Assembly: GCF_000161835.1 (NCBI RefSeq)
Contig: NZ_GG697169.2
Span: 357,852 to 421,851, forward strand
Origin: Thalassobium sp. R2A62
Lineage (GTDB): Bacteria > Pseudomonadota > Alphaproteobacteria > Rhodobacterales > Rhodobacteraceae
Reading direction: 5' to 3'
DNA: 64,000 nucleotides
Shown: positions 1 to 9,029 of the stretch, in pieces
Layout: each line of letters starts with the position of its first letter
Numbering within the stretch: the first letter of the stretch is position 1
Made by a program: the position numbers and the translations under genes
Notes under the pieces: generated by a model
What the model was told of the DNA's origin: nothing
Database searches by the model: none
The model's input: the letters and a program-made list of their open reading frames with translations, nothing else

Positions 1-1139
1 CGCTGAACCATCGCATAGGCGTCTTCGCGGCTGACGCCAGCCTGTGTGAGGGCCAACAGAACTCGTTGGGACATGACCAAACCCGGGAATTTGTTCATGT
101 TGTCCATCATGTTGTCTGGGAAGATCAGCATTTTGTCGATCACACCAGTGAGACGGTGAAGCGCAAAATCGAGTGTGATCGTTGCGTCCGGACCGATTGC
201 GCGCTCGACGCTGGAATGTGAAATGTCCCGCTCGTGCCAAAGTGTGACGTTTTCCATTGCTGGGATAACGGCCATGCGGACAGTCCGCGCCAGACCTGTC
301 AGGTTCTCAGTTAGGACAGGGTTCTTTTTGTGCGGCATTGCCGACGATCCCTTTTGCCCCGCAGAGAAGAACTCGGCACCTTCAAGAACCTCGGTCCGTT
401 GCATGTGACGGACTTCTGTTGCGACGTTCTCAATCGAGCTGGCCACAACACCAAGGGCCGCAAAGAACGCCGCATGGCGATCGCGCGGGATAACCTGCGT
501 GCTGATCGGCTCAGGCGAAAGGCCCAGTTTTCCACACACGTGCTCTTCTACGGCGGGGTCAATGTTGGCGAAGGTTCCGACAGCGCCGGAAATCGCGCCC
601 GTTGCCACCTCGTCACGCGCTGTACGTAGGCGGGTCAGGTTGCGGTCCATTTCGGCGTAGAACCGGGCAAACGTCAGACCCATTGTTGTTGGTTCGGCGT
701 GAATGCCGTGGCTGCGACCAACACGTACGGTGTCTTTGTGCTCGATCGCGCGACGTTTAAGGGCCGCGAGCAGCAGGTCCATATCAGCGATCAAAATGTC
801 AGCGGCGCGGACCAGTTGGACGTTAAAACATGTGTCGAGCACATCCGAGCTGGTCATGCCTTGGTGCACAAAGCGTGCCTCATCGCTGCCGACATGCTCT
901 GCCAAATGGGTCAGGAACGCGATGACGTCGTGTTTGGTGACGGCTTCGATCTCGTCGATGCGTACCACGTCAAATTCGACGTCTTTGGCTTTCCATACAG
1001 CATCGGCATTTTCGCGTGGGATCACACCAATGTCGGCCATGGCGTCGCAGGCGTGTGCTTCGATCTCGTACCAGATGCGGAACTTGCTCTCTGGTGACCA
1101 AATAGCAACCATTTCGGGGCGGGAATAACGAGGGATCAT
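1..1139 (-). CDS. purB: Adenylosuccinate lyase (C-terminus outside window)
   Basis: Cytosolic purine-biosynthesis enzyme. It cleaves SAICAR to AICAR plus fumarate and adenylosuccinate to AMP plus fumarate. Reading leftward from the ATG at 1139, the protein begins MIPRYSRPEM and continues in frame to base 1, about 380 codons, so the last part of a roughly 435-residue protein is missing. The fumarase/aspartase superfamily signature GSSAMPHKKNP is visible around bases 310-345, and the motif HQGMTSSDV lies near 840-870. It is divergent from the small secreted-protein gene at 1223, leaving a short shared promoter region. Identification rests on these motifs; no damage is seen in the part present. 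Confidence 0.95.
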   Translation of the reverse strand, partial: MIPRYSRPEMVAIWSPESKFRIWYEIEAHACDAMADIGVIPRENADAVWKAKDVEFDVVRIDEIEAVTKHDVIAFLTHLAEHVGSDEARFVHQGMTSSDVLDTCFNVQLVRAADILIADMDLLLAALKRRAIEHKDTVRVGRSHGIHAEPTTMGLTFARFYAEMDRNLTRLRTARDEVATGAISGAVGTFANIDPAVEEHVCGKLGLSPEPISTQVIPRDRHAAFFAALGVVASSIENVATEVRHMQRTEVLEGAEFFSAGQKGSSAMPHKKNPVLTENLTGLARTVRMAVIPAMENVTLWHERDISHSSVERAIGPDATITLDFALHRLTGVIDKMLIFPDNMMDNMNKFPGLVMSQRVLLALTQAGVSREDAYAMVQ

Positions 1140-1222
1140 GGCGCACGACCTTTTTACTAGTGAGCAGATGCTGCGCGTCATAAACTCGGGGGGTGCAAAA
1201 AACAACCGGAAGGGGACACGTT

Positions 1223-1558
1223 ATGAAACTGCTTGGCGTATTCACTGTGATTTTGATTGGTGCGACCCCCGCTTGGGCCGCAGATTGGTCCCCTATGACA
1301 GGTGCACAAATAGCTGACGCACTGACGGGCCAAACGGTCGTCTATTCCAATGCGCGTCAAACGTTCTTGGGTTCGGGGCGTACCGAATATACTGAGGATC
1401 GGCCCAGCACAGGGTATTGGCGTGTTGAAGGCGACCAATATTGCAGCCAGTGGCCCCTTAGCGATTTGTGGGAATGCTACGACATGGCCCGCGATGGCGA
1501 CCAAATCCGCTTTATTGCCCGCGATGGCAGCAAAACCGACGGCACATTGCAAAACTGA
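1223..1558 (+). CDS. Small secreted protein, unknown function
   Basis: A protein of 111 residues. I chose the ATG at 1223 because a purine-rich site (ggaaggggac) lies just upstream and because this start gives a clean signal peptide, MKLLGVFTVILIGATPAWA, cleaved before ADWSP. The mature part of about 90 residues contains a WRVEGDQYCSQWP segment with two cysteines (QYC and WECYD) and a basic-acidic C-terminus ending DGTLQN. The pattern resembles small periplasmic proteins of Rhodobacteraceae without assigned function. The next gene starts two bases after its stop, so the two are probably co-transcribed. I cannot name a function. Confidence 0.7.
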   Translation: MKLLGVFTVILIGATPAWAADWSPMTGAQIADALTGQTVVYSNARQTFLGSGRTEYTEDRPSTGYWRVEGDQYCSQWPLSDLWECYDMARDGDQIRFIARDGSKTDGTLQN

Positions 1559-1560
1559 AA

Positions 1561-1977
1561 ATGTTGGGTCCGGATGATTTTCGAGGCACGTGGCAGGTTT
1601 CACGAGTGATCGCAGATGCGGCCTCGGGCACGCAGTCGCTGTTTGCTGGAATTGCTGAGTTCTCAGAGCAGGGGACTGATCAATTGGCCTACCGTGAGCA
1701 GGGGCAAATGACGCTGCCTGATGGGACTACATTGGCGGCAACACGTGGATACCAATGGACTTTTTCCAAAGACCGCGTCTGGGTCGGGTTTGAAGAGGGG
1801 CAGCCGTTCCATGATTTCTCACCTCAAGGTCATGAGGATGGAACCGAACATCTGTGCATCAATGATCTCTACCGTGTCCGGTATGATTTTGCGGCATTTC
1901 CAGTGTGGTCGGCAACTTACCGCGTCACGGGACCACGCAAAGATTACAACCTGCGTTCGCTCTATCATCGCGGCTGA
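1561..1977 (+). CDS. DUF6314-like small protein
   Basis: A protein of 138 residues starting at ATG 1561, immediately after the preceding stop. It begins MLGPDDFRGTW, has QGQMTLPDG and RGYQWTF segments, and ends DYNLRSLYHRG. The regular alternation of short beta-strand-like stretches suggests a lipocalin-like barrel. The overall look matches the DUF6314 family common in Rhodobacteraceae, whose biochemical role I do not know. No signal peptide is visible, so it is probably cytoplasmic. It may be translated together with the secreted-protein gene upstream. The family assignment is from memory of similar sequences. Confidence 0.65.
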   Translation: MLGPDDFRGTWQVSRVIADAASGTQSLFAGIAEFSEQGTDQLAYREQGQMTLPDGTTLAATRGYQWTFSKDRVWVGFEEGQPFHDFSPQGHEDGTEHLCINDLYRVRYDFAAFPVWSATYRVTGPRKDYNLRSLYHRG

Positions 1978-2052
1978 TCAGCCTTTGCGCTTGCAGAAAT
2001 GGGGACGCTGGGGCAATTAAGGTGAAGTTCAACAACTAGCGGAGAGACCGAT

Positions 2053-2658
2053 ATGGCGCTCGCAATGACAGACAAAGTATTGACCGAGGCCGTTGGGCCG
2101 TCCGAGGGCGCAGCCCGCCTTCTCAAGCAGATCGTATTGGTTGTGCTTGGCGTGGCCCTGCTGGCCCTGACTGCAAAAGTGAAATTTGCGATCCCACCAT
2201 CACCCGTTCCCGTCACCCTGACGACGTTCGGCGTGCTGACAATCGGCGCAGCCTACGGCCCACGTTTGGGGTTTGCGACGATCATTGGCTACCTGCTGAT
2301 CGGCGCACTGGGTTGGGACGTGTTCGCAGGGTCGAGCTCGGAACTTAACGGACGTGAGTATATTATGGGCAGCACTGGCGGCTATCTCGTAGGCTACCTG
2401 TTGGCGACAGTTGCGCTTGGCATGGCGGCACGCGCTGGTTGGGACCGTAGCGTTGTGAAAATGGCGCTGGGGATGCTGATCGGCTCGGCGTTGATCTATG
2501 TTCCTGGCCTGCTGTGGCTCGGCACACTCAACGGCTGGGACAAGCCGATCCTCGAGTGGGGCCTGACACCGTTCATCATTGGTGACCTGATGAAGCTCGC
2601 ACTGGCTGCTTTGATCGTGCCTGCACTGTGGAAACTGATTGGCAACGCACGCACATAA
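2053..2658 (+). CDS. bioY: Biotin transporter BioY
   Basis: S-component of an energy-coupling-factor biotin transporter, 201 residues, inner membrane. About six hydrophobic segments are visible (residues roughly 24-42, 56-74, 78-92, 108-124, 134-158 and 172-192). The BioY signature is present: PPSPVPVTLTTFGVL near residues 55-70, GPRLGF, and STGGYLVGYL near residue 108. A ggagag ribosome-binding site lies about 7 bases before the ATG. No bioM or bioN gene lies beside it, so it either works alone, as some BioY proteins do, or shares an energising module encoded elsewhere. A strong rho-independent terminator follows the stop. Confidence 0.93.
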   Translation: MALAMTDKVLTEAVGPSEGAARLLKQIVLVVLGVALLALTAKVKFAIPPSPVPVTLTTFGVLTIGAAYGPRLGFATIIGYLLIGALGWDVFAGSSSELNGREYIMGSTGGYLVGYLLATVALGMAARAGWDRSVVKMALGMLIGSALIYVPGLLWLGTLNGWDKPILEWGLTPFIIGDLMKLALAALIVPALWKLIGNART

Positions 2659-2697
2659 CCTTTTGGACGTAAGTCCCTGATAGGCCTATAAACAGAA

Positions 2698-2728
2698 AGG
2701 TGCGTCCAGAACTGGACGCGCCTTTTTT
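2698..2728 (+). terminator. Rho-independent terminator after bioY
   Basis: A GC-rich stem (GCGTCC/GGACGC with flanking AGG/CCT pairs) and a 4-5 base loop are followed by six T residues on the + strand, 40 bases after the bioY stop. Confidence 0.85.
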
Positions 2729-2825
2729 GTCTTGTGTTAGGGCGGTTGTTGAGACTGCTTTAGGTTGCTTCAGCAAGTCGCGTGATGACGGCCGAGCTGC
2801 GCTCCATGGTTCGGTGAACCGGACA

Positions 2826-3492
2826 TTAGTCGGCGATTTCTACCAAACGCTGACGTTGGTCATCGCTCAGATCTCCGCGCAGATGGATCTCTCTGGTAAA
2901 GTAATCAACCTTTTTGACAGCAGACGTATCCGCGTCCTGCGCGTGCAGGCTGTTGTGGGTCACATCAACCCAAACATGATCAAGCGGCCACCCTTTGCGG
3001 CGGGCGTACATCCGGATCGTCATCGAAGTGCACGCCCCTAATCCCGCGGCTAAAAACCCGTATGGGGTCATGCCCTTGTTCGTGCCGCCATATGCCATCG
3101 GCTCGTCTGCCAAGGCATGGTGAAATGGTCCTGCATTGATGTCTTGGAGAAAGCCATTCTTGTCGGCCTCGGCGACACGAATAACACCCTCGGGAGCGCC
3201 GATCGGGGGTGCTGGGGGGCGCAGTTTGAGATATTTAGCGGACCAAGTTGCGATGACTTCGGCGGCGTATTCTGCATCGTCCGGTCGGGTGATCAGGTGG
3301 TCTGCATCATCCAAAGTGACAAAGCTCTTGCCCGTGCCCCATTCAACATCGAGGCAAATCACCAATGGTTCTTCGACCTTTTCGATGATGTTCGACAGTT
3401 GTGCGCTGGTTTTTTTTGCAGCCAAGGACATCGTTGTCGCCGAACCCTTCCTTATAGAGTTCGATTTTAGGGCGAGGGGGTGTCAGGCGCAT
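2826..3492 (-). pseudogene. Chimeric pseudogene: KAP P-loop NTPase N-terminus joined to hydrolase/OsmC C-terminus
   Basis: The downstream part (about 2826-3325) encodes the end of an alpha/beta-hydrolase domain (SFVTLDDADHLI) followed by an OsmC-like domain (GGTNKGMTPYGFLAAGLGAC, with its peroxidatic-type cysteine). This matches the C-terminal half of the bifunctional hydrolase/OsmC proteins, about 400 residues. The upstream part, from ATG 3492, encodes the start of a KAP-family P-loop ATPase: MRLTPPRPKIELYKEGF, then KTSAQLSNIIEKVEEPLVI, ending in a Walker A-like DVEWGTGKSF. The two join at a shared K-S-F about 3320-3335. Within the KAP part, a run of eight T (3410-3417) shifts the frame; removing one base restores LGCKKTSAQL. 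Neither parent protein can be made whole. An open frame from 3431 exists but begins inside the shifted zone. Confidence 0.8.
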
Positions 3493-3547
3493 GGGTGCTC
3501 AATCAATTGGTGATAAAGCGTTCATGTTAAGTGGATTTTCCCAAAGC

Positions 3548-4888
3548 TCAATGGCCCATCAACGCCCCATCAAGCGGATAGGTTGTGAGGTTTTCATAGC
3601 CGTCTTCGGTGATGATGACTTGGTCCTCGAGTTTGATGGAGAAATCGCCACCGACTTCGCCGACCAGCGCCTCGACGCACAGGGTCATGCCGGGCTTGAG
3701 TTCATAGTCGAAGGCGCCTGCGACGGCCTTGTCGGGGTAGGCGACGAGGGGCCATTCGTCACATAGGCCCACGCCGTGCATCAGGCAGCCATATTTTTGC
3801 GCCATGTATTTGTTGTCGAGCTTGTGACAGTTGGCGGTCAGCTCGGGGATTGTGACGCCCGGTTTGAGCATCTCCATGTTGGTTTGGATGTGCTCGACCG
3901 CGTGTCTCATGGCATAGACCATGTCAGGACGGGGTTTTTGGTCGCCGATCCACCAGCTGCGCGAGATGTCGATGCAGATGCCATAAGCACCAACCAGGTC
4001 GGTATCAAACGAGATGATTTCGTTCGGTTGGGTGATACGCGGGCCGCATTCCTGAAACCATGGGTTCGAGCGGGGACCAGAGGCGAGCAGGCGGGTTTCG
4101 ATCCATTCGCCGCCGCGTTTGATGTTTTCCGCGTGCAGGACGGCCCAGATGTCATCCTCAGAGGTATTGCCGTTGGGGACGTGTTCGCGGGCGTAATCCT
4201 CCATCTTGCGGACAGCGGTTTCGCAGGCGTGGTTTGCGCAGCGCATGGCGAGCAATTCGTCGGGACCTTTGATCGCGCGGGTGTGTTCGGTGACTTCTTC
4301 GCCGGGGTGCACGTCAAAGCCTTGGGCCTCGAGGGCGCGCAGGCCGTGGAGCATGATTTTGTCGACAGCGAGGCGTTTGTTTCTGGGGACGTGTTCGGCC
4401 AGAAGGGTGCGGACTTCGTTTGAGAAGACATCAGCCGCCACATCAATTTTGTCGCCACGGTCAAAGTAAAACAGGTCAGCGCCTGAGCGTTGTTCACGAA
4501 CCAGCGGGTTGAATGTCGATAAGAACGGCGAGTTTTTGTAGTCCCAGATGATCATATAGCCGTCTGCGCAGACCAAAACACATCTGAACGGATTGTGTGT
4601 GTTCCAAAGCTGCATGTTGGTGCTGTCGGTGGCATAGCGGATGTTGAGCGGATCAAAGAGCAAAATACCGGCGAGGTCGCGTTGGTTGATCTGGGCCACA
4701 AGGCGGTCAAGCCGGAACTGGCGCATGTTGGCAAGGTTGGGCAGTTCAAGGCCTGCGGCCTCCCATTCGCGAAAAGCCAGCTGAGTTGGGCCAATTTCGA
4801 TGCGATCTGCGTCGTTAGGGGTGCCGTCGCCTAGGGTTGCGCCGCGCGACGGGTCAATCTTGCGCGTGTCGCGATAATGGGTGTTCAT
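3548..4888 (-). CDS. dddP: DMSP lyase DddP
   Basis: Metallopeptidase-fold (M24 family) enzyme of 446 residues that cleaves dimethylsulfoniopropionate to dimethyl sulfide and acrylate in the cytoplasm. The N-terminus (MNTHYRDTRKIDPSRGATLG) and full length match roseobacter DddP. The metal ligands reported for this enzyme fall at the expected positions when I count residues: Asp295, Asp297, Asp307, His371, Glu406 and Glu421. LMHGVGLCDEWP near 369-380 is also characteristic. It is transcribed divergently from the N-demethylase-like gene at 4996. No DMSP transporter or acrylate-use gene lies beside it. Ordinary M24 aminopeptidases lack this N-terminus, so confidence is high. Confidence 0.94.
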   Translation of the reverse strand: MNTHYRDTRKIDPSRGATLGDGTPNDADRIEIGPTQLAFREWEAAGLELPNLANMRQFRLDRLVAQINQRDLAGILLFDPLNIRYATDSTNMQLWNTHNPFRCVLVCADGYMIIWDYKNSPFLSTFNPLVREQRSGADLFYFDRGDKIDVAADVFSNEVRTLLAEHVPRNKRLAVDKIMLHGLRALEAQGFDVHPGEEVTEHTRAIKGPDELLAMRCANHACETAVRKMEDYAREHVPNGNTSEDDIWAVLHAENIKRGGEWIETRLLASGPRSNPWFQECGPRITQPNEIISFDTDLVGAYGICIDISRSWWIGDQKPRPDMVYAMRHAVEHIQTNMEMLKPGVTIPELTANCHKLDNKYMAQKYGCLMHGVGLCDEWPLVAYPDKAVAGAFDYELKPGMTLCVEALVGEVGGDFSIKLEDQVIITEDGYENLTTYPLDGALMGH

Positions 4889-4995
4889 GGCTGGCCTCCC
4901 TGTGTGTTGTTTGACATGGTGGAGGCGGGAATTGGGCCTGTCCGGTCTGATTGCGACATGCTGAGTGGTCTGTTTGCGGCGCGATTGGGGGGTGG

Positions 4996-5721
4996 ATGAT
5001 CCGAAATATTATTGATCTGCCGTATGATCCTGTCGAGCAGGCCGCCTGTGTCTTGCCCGGAATTGGGCCTGTCGGAGATGAGGGTTGGTTGTGGCGAACG
5101 CCAGACTACGAGGCGCAGATGGCAGAGCGTCGCGCGCGGTTGGATCAGCAAGAAACAGATGTGCTTGCGGTGTTGCCCGAAGGCGTTGCCGCGGCGCAAG
5201 AGCTGTTCGAGGTCGTGATCGACGGGCTGCGAGGGGCTGATGGTTTTCAAGTCGGCGACGACGATGTGCTGTGTCCAGATGGGGTGAGGGTGCCGCTTGG
5301 GGACCCTTTGGGCACGATTGGACGGTTGGTACAGGCAGATATGTGTGTGTTGCAGCGTCCAGATGGATCAGACGAGCATCTGTTAGTTGCGGCTGTTGTT
5401 TGTTTCCCTGCCAATTGGCGGCTGGCAGATAAAATCGGTCGTCCGCTGACCGCAATCCATGACCCGGTTCCCGAGTATGCAGGCGAAATCGCCAAGCGTG
5501 TTCAGCGATTGTTTGATGGTGTCCAAGTGGGCCGCCCACTGTGGCGGGTCAATGGTTTGAGTTATCACGAGCCGCATCTGTTTCAGCCCTCTGGTAAACT
5601 GATCAGCGACGCACCAGCCCCATATTTTCGCAGCGAGCGGCAAGTTGTCATGCGCCTACCCAAGACGCGCGCTGTTGTGTTCTCGATCCATAGTTTTGTG
5701 TTCAACCAGGAGACATCATGA
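4996..5721 (+). CDS. Heme-dependent oxidative N-demethylase family protein (DUF3445)
   Basis: A protein of 241 residues from ATG 4996 (MIRNIIDLPYDP); an earlier in-frame ATG at 4951 is less likely. Motifs of the HODM alpha-subunit-like family (DUF3445) are visible: PEGVAAAQELFEVV, PLGTIGRLVQADMCVL, VVCFPANWRLADKIGRPL, HDPVPEY and the basic C-terminal segment RSERQVVMRLPKTRAVVFSIHSF. The characterised relative oxidises dimethylamine using heme. The substrate here is unknown; a methylated amine is an inference. Its stop overlaps the start of the methyltransferase pseudogene (ATGA), implying one transcript and coupled translation, and it is divergent from dddP. Confidence 0.82.
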   Translation: MIRNIIDLPYDPVEQAACVLPGIGPVGDEGWLWRTPDYEAQMAERRARLDQQETDVLAVLPEGVAAAQELFEVVIDGLRGADGFQVGDDDVLCPDGVRVPLGDPLGTIGRLVQADMCVLQRPDGSDEHLLVAAVVCFPANWRLADKIGRPLTAIHDPVPEYAGEIAKRVQRLFDGVQVGRPLWRVNGLSYHEPHLFQPSGKLISDAPAPYFRSERQVVMRLPKTRAVVFSIHSFVFNQETS

Positions 5722-6934
5722 GCACTGTCAAAGCTCAATATGAGGTTTACCCATATCCTGCTCGCGATCCTGCGGACGAGGCAAAGCGGCTGATTACAGG
5801 ATCACCGTCCGTGTTGATGGAGATGGATCACTATCTGTGGGACGGCGCGCGCGATTGGGCGGCAGGCACTCGGGTCTTGGTGGCCGGCGGCGGCACGGGC
5901 GACGGGTTGATCCAGCTGGCCGTGATGTTGCGCGCGGCTAAGGTGCAACATGACATAACATAACATATATCGATCTGTCTGAGGCGAGCCGCGCCGTGGC
6001 CGAGGCTCGTGCGGCCGAACGCTGGTTAGAGGGGATCACGTTCCTGACCGGATCGCTGCTGGATGCGCCTGATTTGGGGTCGTTCGACTATATTGATTGC
6101 TGTGGTGTGTTGCATCATTTGCCGGACCCATCCGCAGGGTTTGCGGCATTGTCTGGGGCTTTGGCCCCCGGTGGCGGCTTGGGGTTTATGGTCTATGCGC
6201 CATACGGTCGGGCAGGGGTTTATCCGCTTCAGGCCGCATTCGAGACGCTCTATGGCCATTTGCCACCAGCGGTAAAACTGGCTGCCGCCGAAGCGGTGTT
6301 CGAGACGCTGCCTGATGGACATATGTTTGCGCGCAATACCCATGTCGTCGATCACACCAGTGGGGATGCCGGATTTTATGATTTGTTGCTGCATTCCACG
6401 GACCGCCCATATGCAGTGTCCGAACTGCTGGACGAACTGAAAGGCGCAGGGTTGGGATTGGTCGATCTGTTGGCCCCTAGCGCCTATGATCCTGCCCTCT
6501 ACGCTGTGGTTGATCATGGTTTGGACTGGATGACTGCGATGTCTGTTGCGGAACAGTTGTCAGGCTCAATGAAGGTTCATGTGGGCTATGCCGTGCCAGA
6601 CGCACGGGGCGCCGTGTCACGGGCTGTCGCTCGGCCGGATCAGGTTCCCCATCTCGACGGGACGCGCAATGATCCTAAGTTGGCGAACAAGCTGGCACAG
6701 GTGATTGCCAACAGTGGGTCTGTTCCGATTGTACAGGGCGAGGTTACGCTAAAGCTGGCGGTTCCCAAGGGCATTGCGCGGGCGGTGGCAGGGATCAACG
6801 GACGCCGCAGTCTGGCCGAGCTACAGGCAGGGTCGGGTCTGGAACAGGGTTCGTTTGATACGGCTTGGGCGGCGCTGGATGACGCTTTATGTGGCTGGAA
6901 CAAAATGTGGTATTCACGGCTGCTGCGCCGTTAG
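5718..6934 (+). pseudogene. Class I SAM-dependent methyltransferase, frameshifted by a 5-bp duplication
   Basis: The first 80 codons (MSTVKAQYEVYPYPARDP ... VLVAGGGTGDGLIQLA) carry the SAM-binding glycine motif. The frame then meets a TAA at 5961. The rest (YIDLSEASRAVAEARA ... CCGVLHHLPDPSAGF, with motif IV/post-motif regions and a C-terminal extension) continues in another frame to 6934. The break coincides with a direct duplication of ATAAC at 5955-5964; removing one copy restores HDITYIDLSEASR. The intact protein would be about 400 residues. Related proteins often follow DUF3445 genes, which fits the overlap with the gene at 4996. A sequencing error is less likely for a 5-bp duplication than for a homopolymer. 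Confidence 0.85.
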
Positions 6935-7305
6935 AACTGTTGTCCGTAGACAAGCATATTGGTGGCCTGCGAGATCCGATCTATCTCCACCGCAAGGTAG
7001 TACACAACCGCAAGGGATATGATCCCAGTGGTGATCTTGAGCGGTGAGTTGCTGTGGACAAGGGCGCGGGCAATTTCGGAGCGGATTGGCTTGAAGACCT
7101 GTGTGATCACACCGTCGGGTTCGCGCAAAACTTTCTCAGCGGCGGCGTCGCCAGCTGCACGAAGGTCTTGGGCCTTCTCCGCCTCAGAGCGGTGCGCTGC
7201 GTGCGCAGGGGTGCGATCTGCGAGGAAATCCACCAGTTGGACGGGTTTGGATGTGTTTAGTACCGGTGGGTCATAGGGGTTTTCTGTTCGCCGTTTCCAC
7301 AACAA
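6931..7305 (-). CDS. Small membrane-anchored protein, unknown
   Basis: About 124 residues. The only available start is TTG at 7305, directly after the stop of the upstream gene, so it probably depends on translational coupling. The first 90 residues are polar with an Ala/Glu/Lys-rich stretch (HRSEAEKAQDLRAAGDAAAEKVL) likely to be helical. One hydrophobic segment near residues 90-110 (TTGIISLAVVYYLAVEI) would anchor the C-terminus in the membrane. It is paired with a second gene of the same design. The 3' end overlaps the end of the methyltransferase pseudogene by four bases on the opposite strand. I do not recognise the family. Confidence 0.55.
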   Translation of the reverse strand: MLWKRRTENPYDPPVLNTSKPVQLVDFLADRTPAHAAHRSEAEKAQDLRAAGDAAAEKVLREPDGVITQVFKPIRSEIARALVHSNSPLKITTGIISLAVVYYLAVEIDRISQATNMLVYGQQF

Positions 7306-7674
7306 TCAAAACGCCAAGTACTGGAGCACGAAGAACAGTGCCAGAAGACCGCGCCATCCGAAATAGGTGTAGAACCTTTTGGCCGTGTTGATCACGAGGT
7401 CGACCGTAAACGGGTTGCTCTGCTGACTAGGCGCTACTGTGTTGGACATGCGAGATTCAAAATTGTCGGAAAACCTGCTGTCCTGTTTGGCGTCGACCCA
7501 AGGCTGGGTCAGAGTGGCCCGTTTTCCTGCCGTGGTAGGTGGCGTGTCGAAAGCGGGCGCATCAAGGATTGCGTTGTCAAAGCCCGGTGTTGGGGACTTT
7601 GAGAAATTGAACCGTGATTTGCCGGTTTGTGCCTGTGCTTTGTGCCGCACATCTAGGGGATGATATTCTGCCAT
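7306..7674 (-). CDS. Small membrane-anchored protein, unknown
   Basis: A protein of 122 residues beginning MAEYHPLDVRHKAQAQTGK. It has a long polar, probably unstructured N-terminal region and a single C-terminal hydrophobic segment (GWRGLLALFFVLQYLAF). Its stop is immediately followed by the TTG start of the next gene, suggesting a two-gene unit. Both proteins end in or near a membrane helix, so they may act together at the inner membrane, but nothing in the sequence says how. The function is unknown. Confidence 0.6.
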   Translation of the reverse strand: MAEYHPLDVRHKAQAQTGKSRFNFSKSPTPGFDNAILDAPAFDTPPTTAGKRATLTQPWVDAKQDSRFSDNFESRMSNTVAPSQQSNPFTVDLVINTAKRFYTYFGWRGLLALFFVLQYLAF

Positions 7675-7705
7675 GGCGATGTGATAGTCGCAGGTCTGCG
7701 CGAAA

Positions 7706-8809
7706 TTATGACGTGAGATGGCGTGTCAGCGTTGCATGTGCAGCCTCATCGCGTGGCCCAAGATCAAGGTTTTGGATACGGCCTGTCCCCTTCCACATGG
7801 TGCCGATCGCCCTGCAGTGATAAAACCCGACCTCTGGGTTCGGCCTTTGGTGGATCGATAGGCGCGGTAGGCCATTGATGACATGCACGTCCCATTCATG
7901 ACGGCGCAGCCATCCTGAGGGAACGGCGCAATACTTGCTAGGAACTTGTTTGGCGTTTGTCTGGATATAGGTGTGGTCGATATGTGTCGGGTTTTGCGTG
8001 TCGGGATGCACCATGCGCCAAACCCCGGGAATGCGGCGATAGCCCAAAGGGTGAGCAACGGCACGGTCGAAAATGTTTGCGCCTGTCGTCCAAACCAGTT
8101 CGTCCACGTCGATCTGCAAAATGGCGCGCGCACGGGCGAGCATGTCACGTGGTGCGATGTTTAGAATTCCAGCCTGCAAGTATTTGGCAATGTGACACGG
8201 TTTCGTGCGAAATCTTGGGCCGTATGGGTAGGGCGTGCGCACGACGGTCACGTGCTCAAGACCCGTTTGTTCAAGCGAAGTAACAATCTGTTTGGGCGTA
8301 TAGGCCGTACTGGCGTTGTCAAAGAGCAAGAGCGCCTGCGCCCCCTGCGCGCTGACATGATAGCGCGCCCAATCGCTGATCCAGCGTAGATCGTTGTTTT
8401 GGCTAAGCGTCATCAGCGTGTTGCGATCTTCAAACCCGCGCCATTGGTCTGGTGCATGAAGGGGCAGGGTCCAATTGTGGCCGGCACCGCGAATGGTCAG
8501 TTCGATTGGGCGGGTTGGGCAGTCAAACCGCAGGATATCGTGACGGCGATAAGATTTCAGGTGCGGCCGCGGCAATGTTTGGCCATCGGCGGCAAAGGTC
8601 ATATCCCCCAAGAGTTTGGCAAAATTCCGCAGTTTTGGGCAAATACAATAGAGAGCGTCGTCAGCCCAATACGTGTGATAAATCAGTGTCTTGCGGTCAT
8701 ATTTTGCGACGGCCTCTGGGGGTGCATCGCGGTGCGGGCGAGGCAACTCGCGGCTGGGTCCGTCGGTGTCAAAGACTACGCTTGCGAGATCAACAATTTG
8801 GGACTGCAT
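7706..8809 (-). CDS. Glycosyltransferase family 2/92-like protein
   Basis: A protein of 367 residues from ATG 8809 (MQSQIVDLASVVFDTD), preceded by AGGTG; a TTG six codons earlier is possible. The segment DLRWISDWARYHVSAQGAQALLLFDNAS and the later DVDELV motif (a DxD-type metal/nucleotide-sugar site) match glycosyltransferase family 2/92-like proteins of Rhodobacteraceae, which move sugars onto cell-surface glycans or proteins. No transmembrane segment is evident. It is divergent from the Ser-rich protein gene at 9030, which could be an acceptor, but this is inference from position only. Confidence 0.65.
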   Translation of the reverse strand: MQSQIVDLASVVFDTDGPSRELPRPHRDAPPEAVAKYDRKTLIYHTYWADDALYCICPKLRNFAKLLGDMTFAADGQTLPRPHLKSYRRHDILRFDCPTRPIELTIRGAGHNWTLPLHAPDQWRGFEDRNTLMTLSQNNDLRWISDWARYHVSAQGAQALLLFDNASTAYTPKQIVTSLEQTGLEHVTVVRTPYPYGPRFRTKPCHIAKYLQAGILNIAPRDMLARARAILQIDVDELVWTTGANIFDRAVAHPLGYRRIPGVWRMVHPDTQNPTHIDHTYIQTNAKQVPSKYCAVPSGWLRRHEWDVHVINGLPRLSIHQRPNPEVGFYHCRAIGTMWKGTGRIQNLDLGPRDEAAHATLTRHLTS

Positions 8810-9029
8810 CGAGGCACCTAAATCCAACTTTGCCGGAGCTAACCGGCACTTGAGAATACAGAGTTAGAAGGTGTCGCAGAAAAAGGGAAGCAAACAGTGG
8901 CCTATTCATAATAAGGTTTAGTGCATGTTGTCCGCTGGGGGGACTGCCCGCAGGTCCTAGTTTGGCCACAATGAGTGGATAGATAAAAAAACAGAAGAGA
9001 CGAGAAAGTCGCAAAAAATGAATTGAAAT

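Noticed and set aside
3776-4423. Plus-strand frame of 215 codons opposite dddP
   Set aside because: Antisense shadow; dddP is confirmed by its metal ligands at the expected positions.
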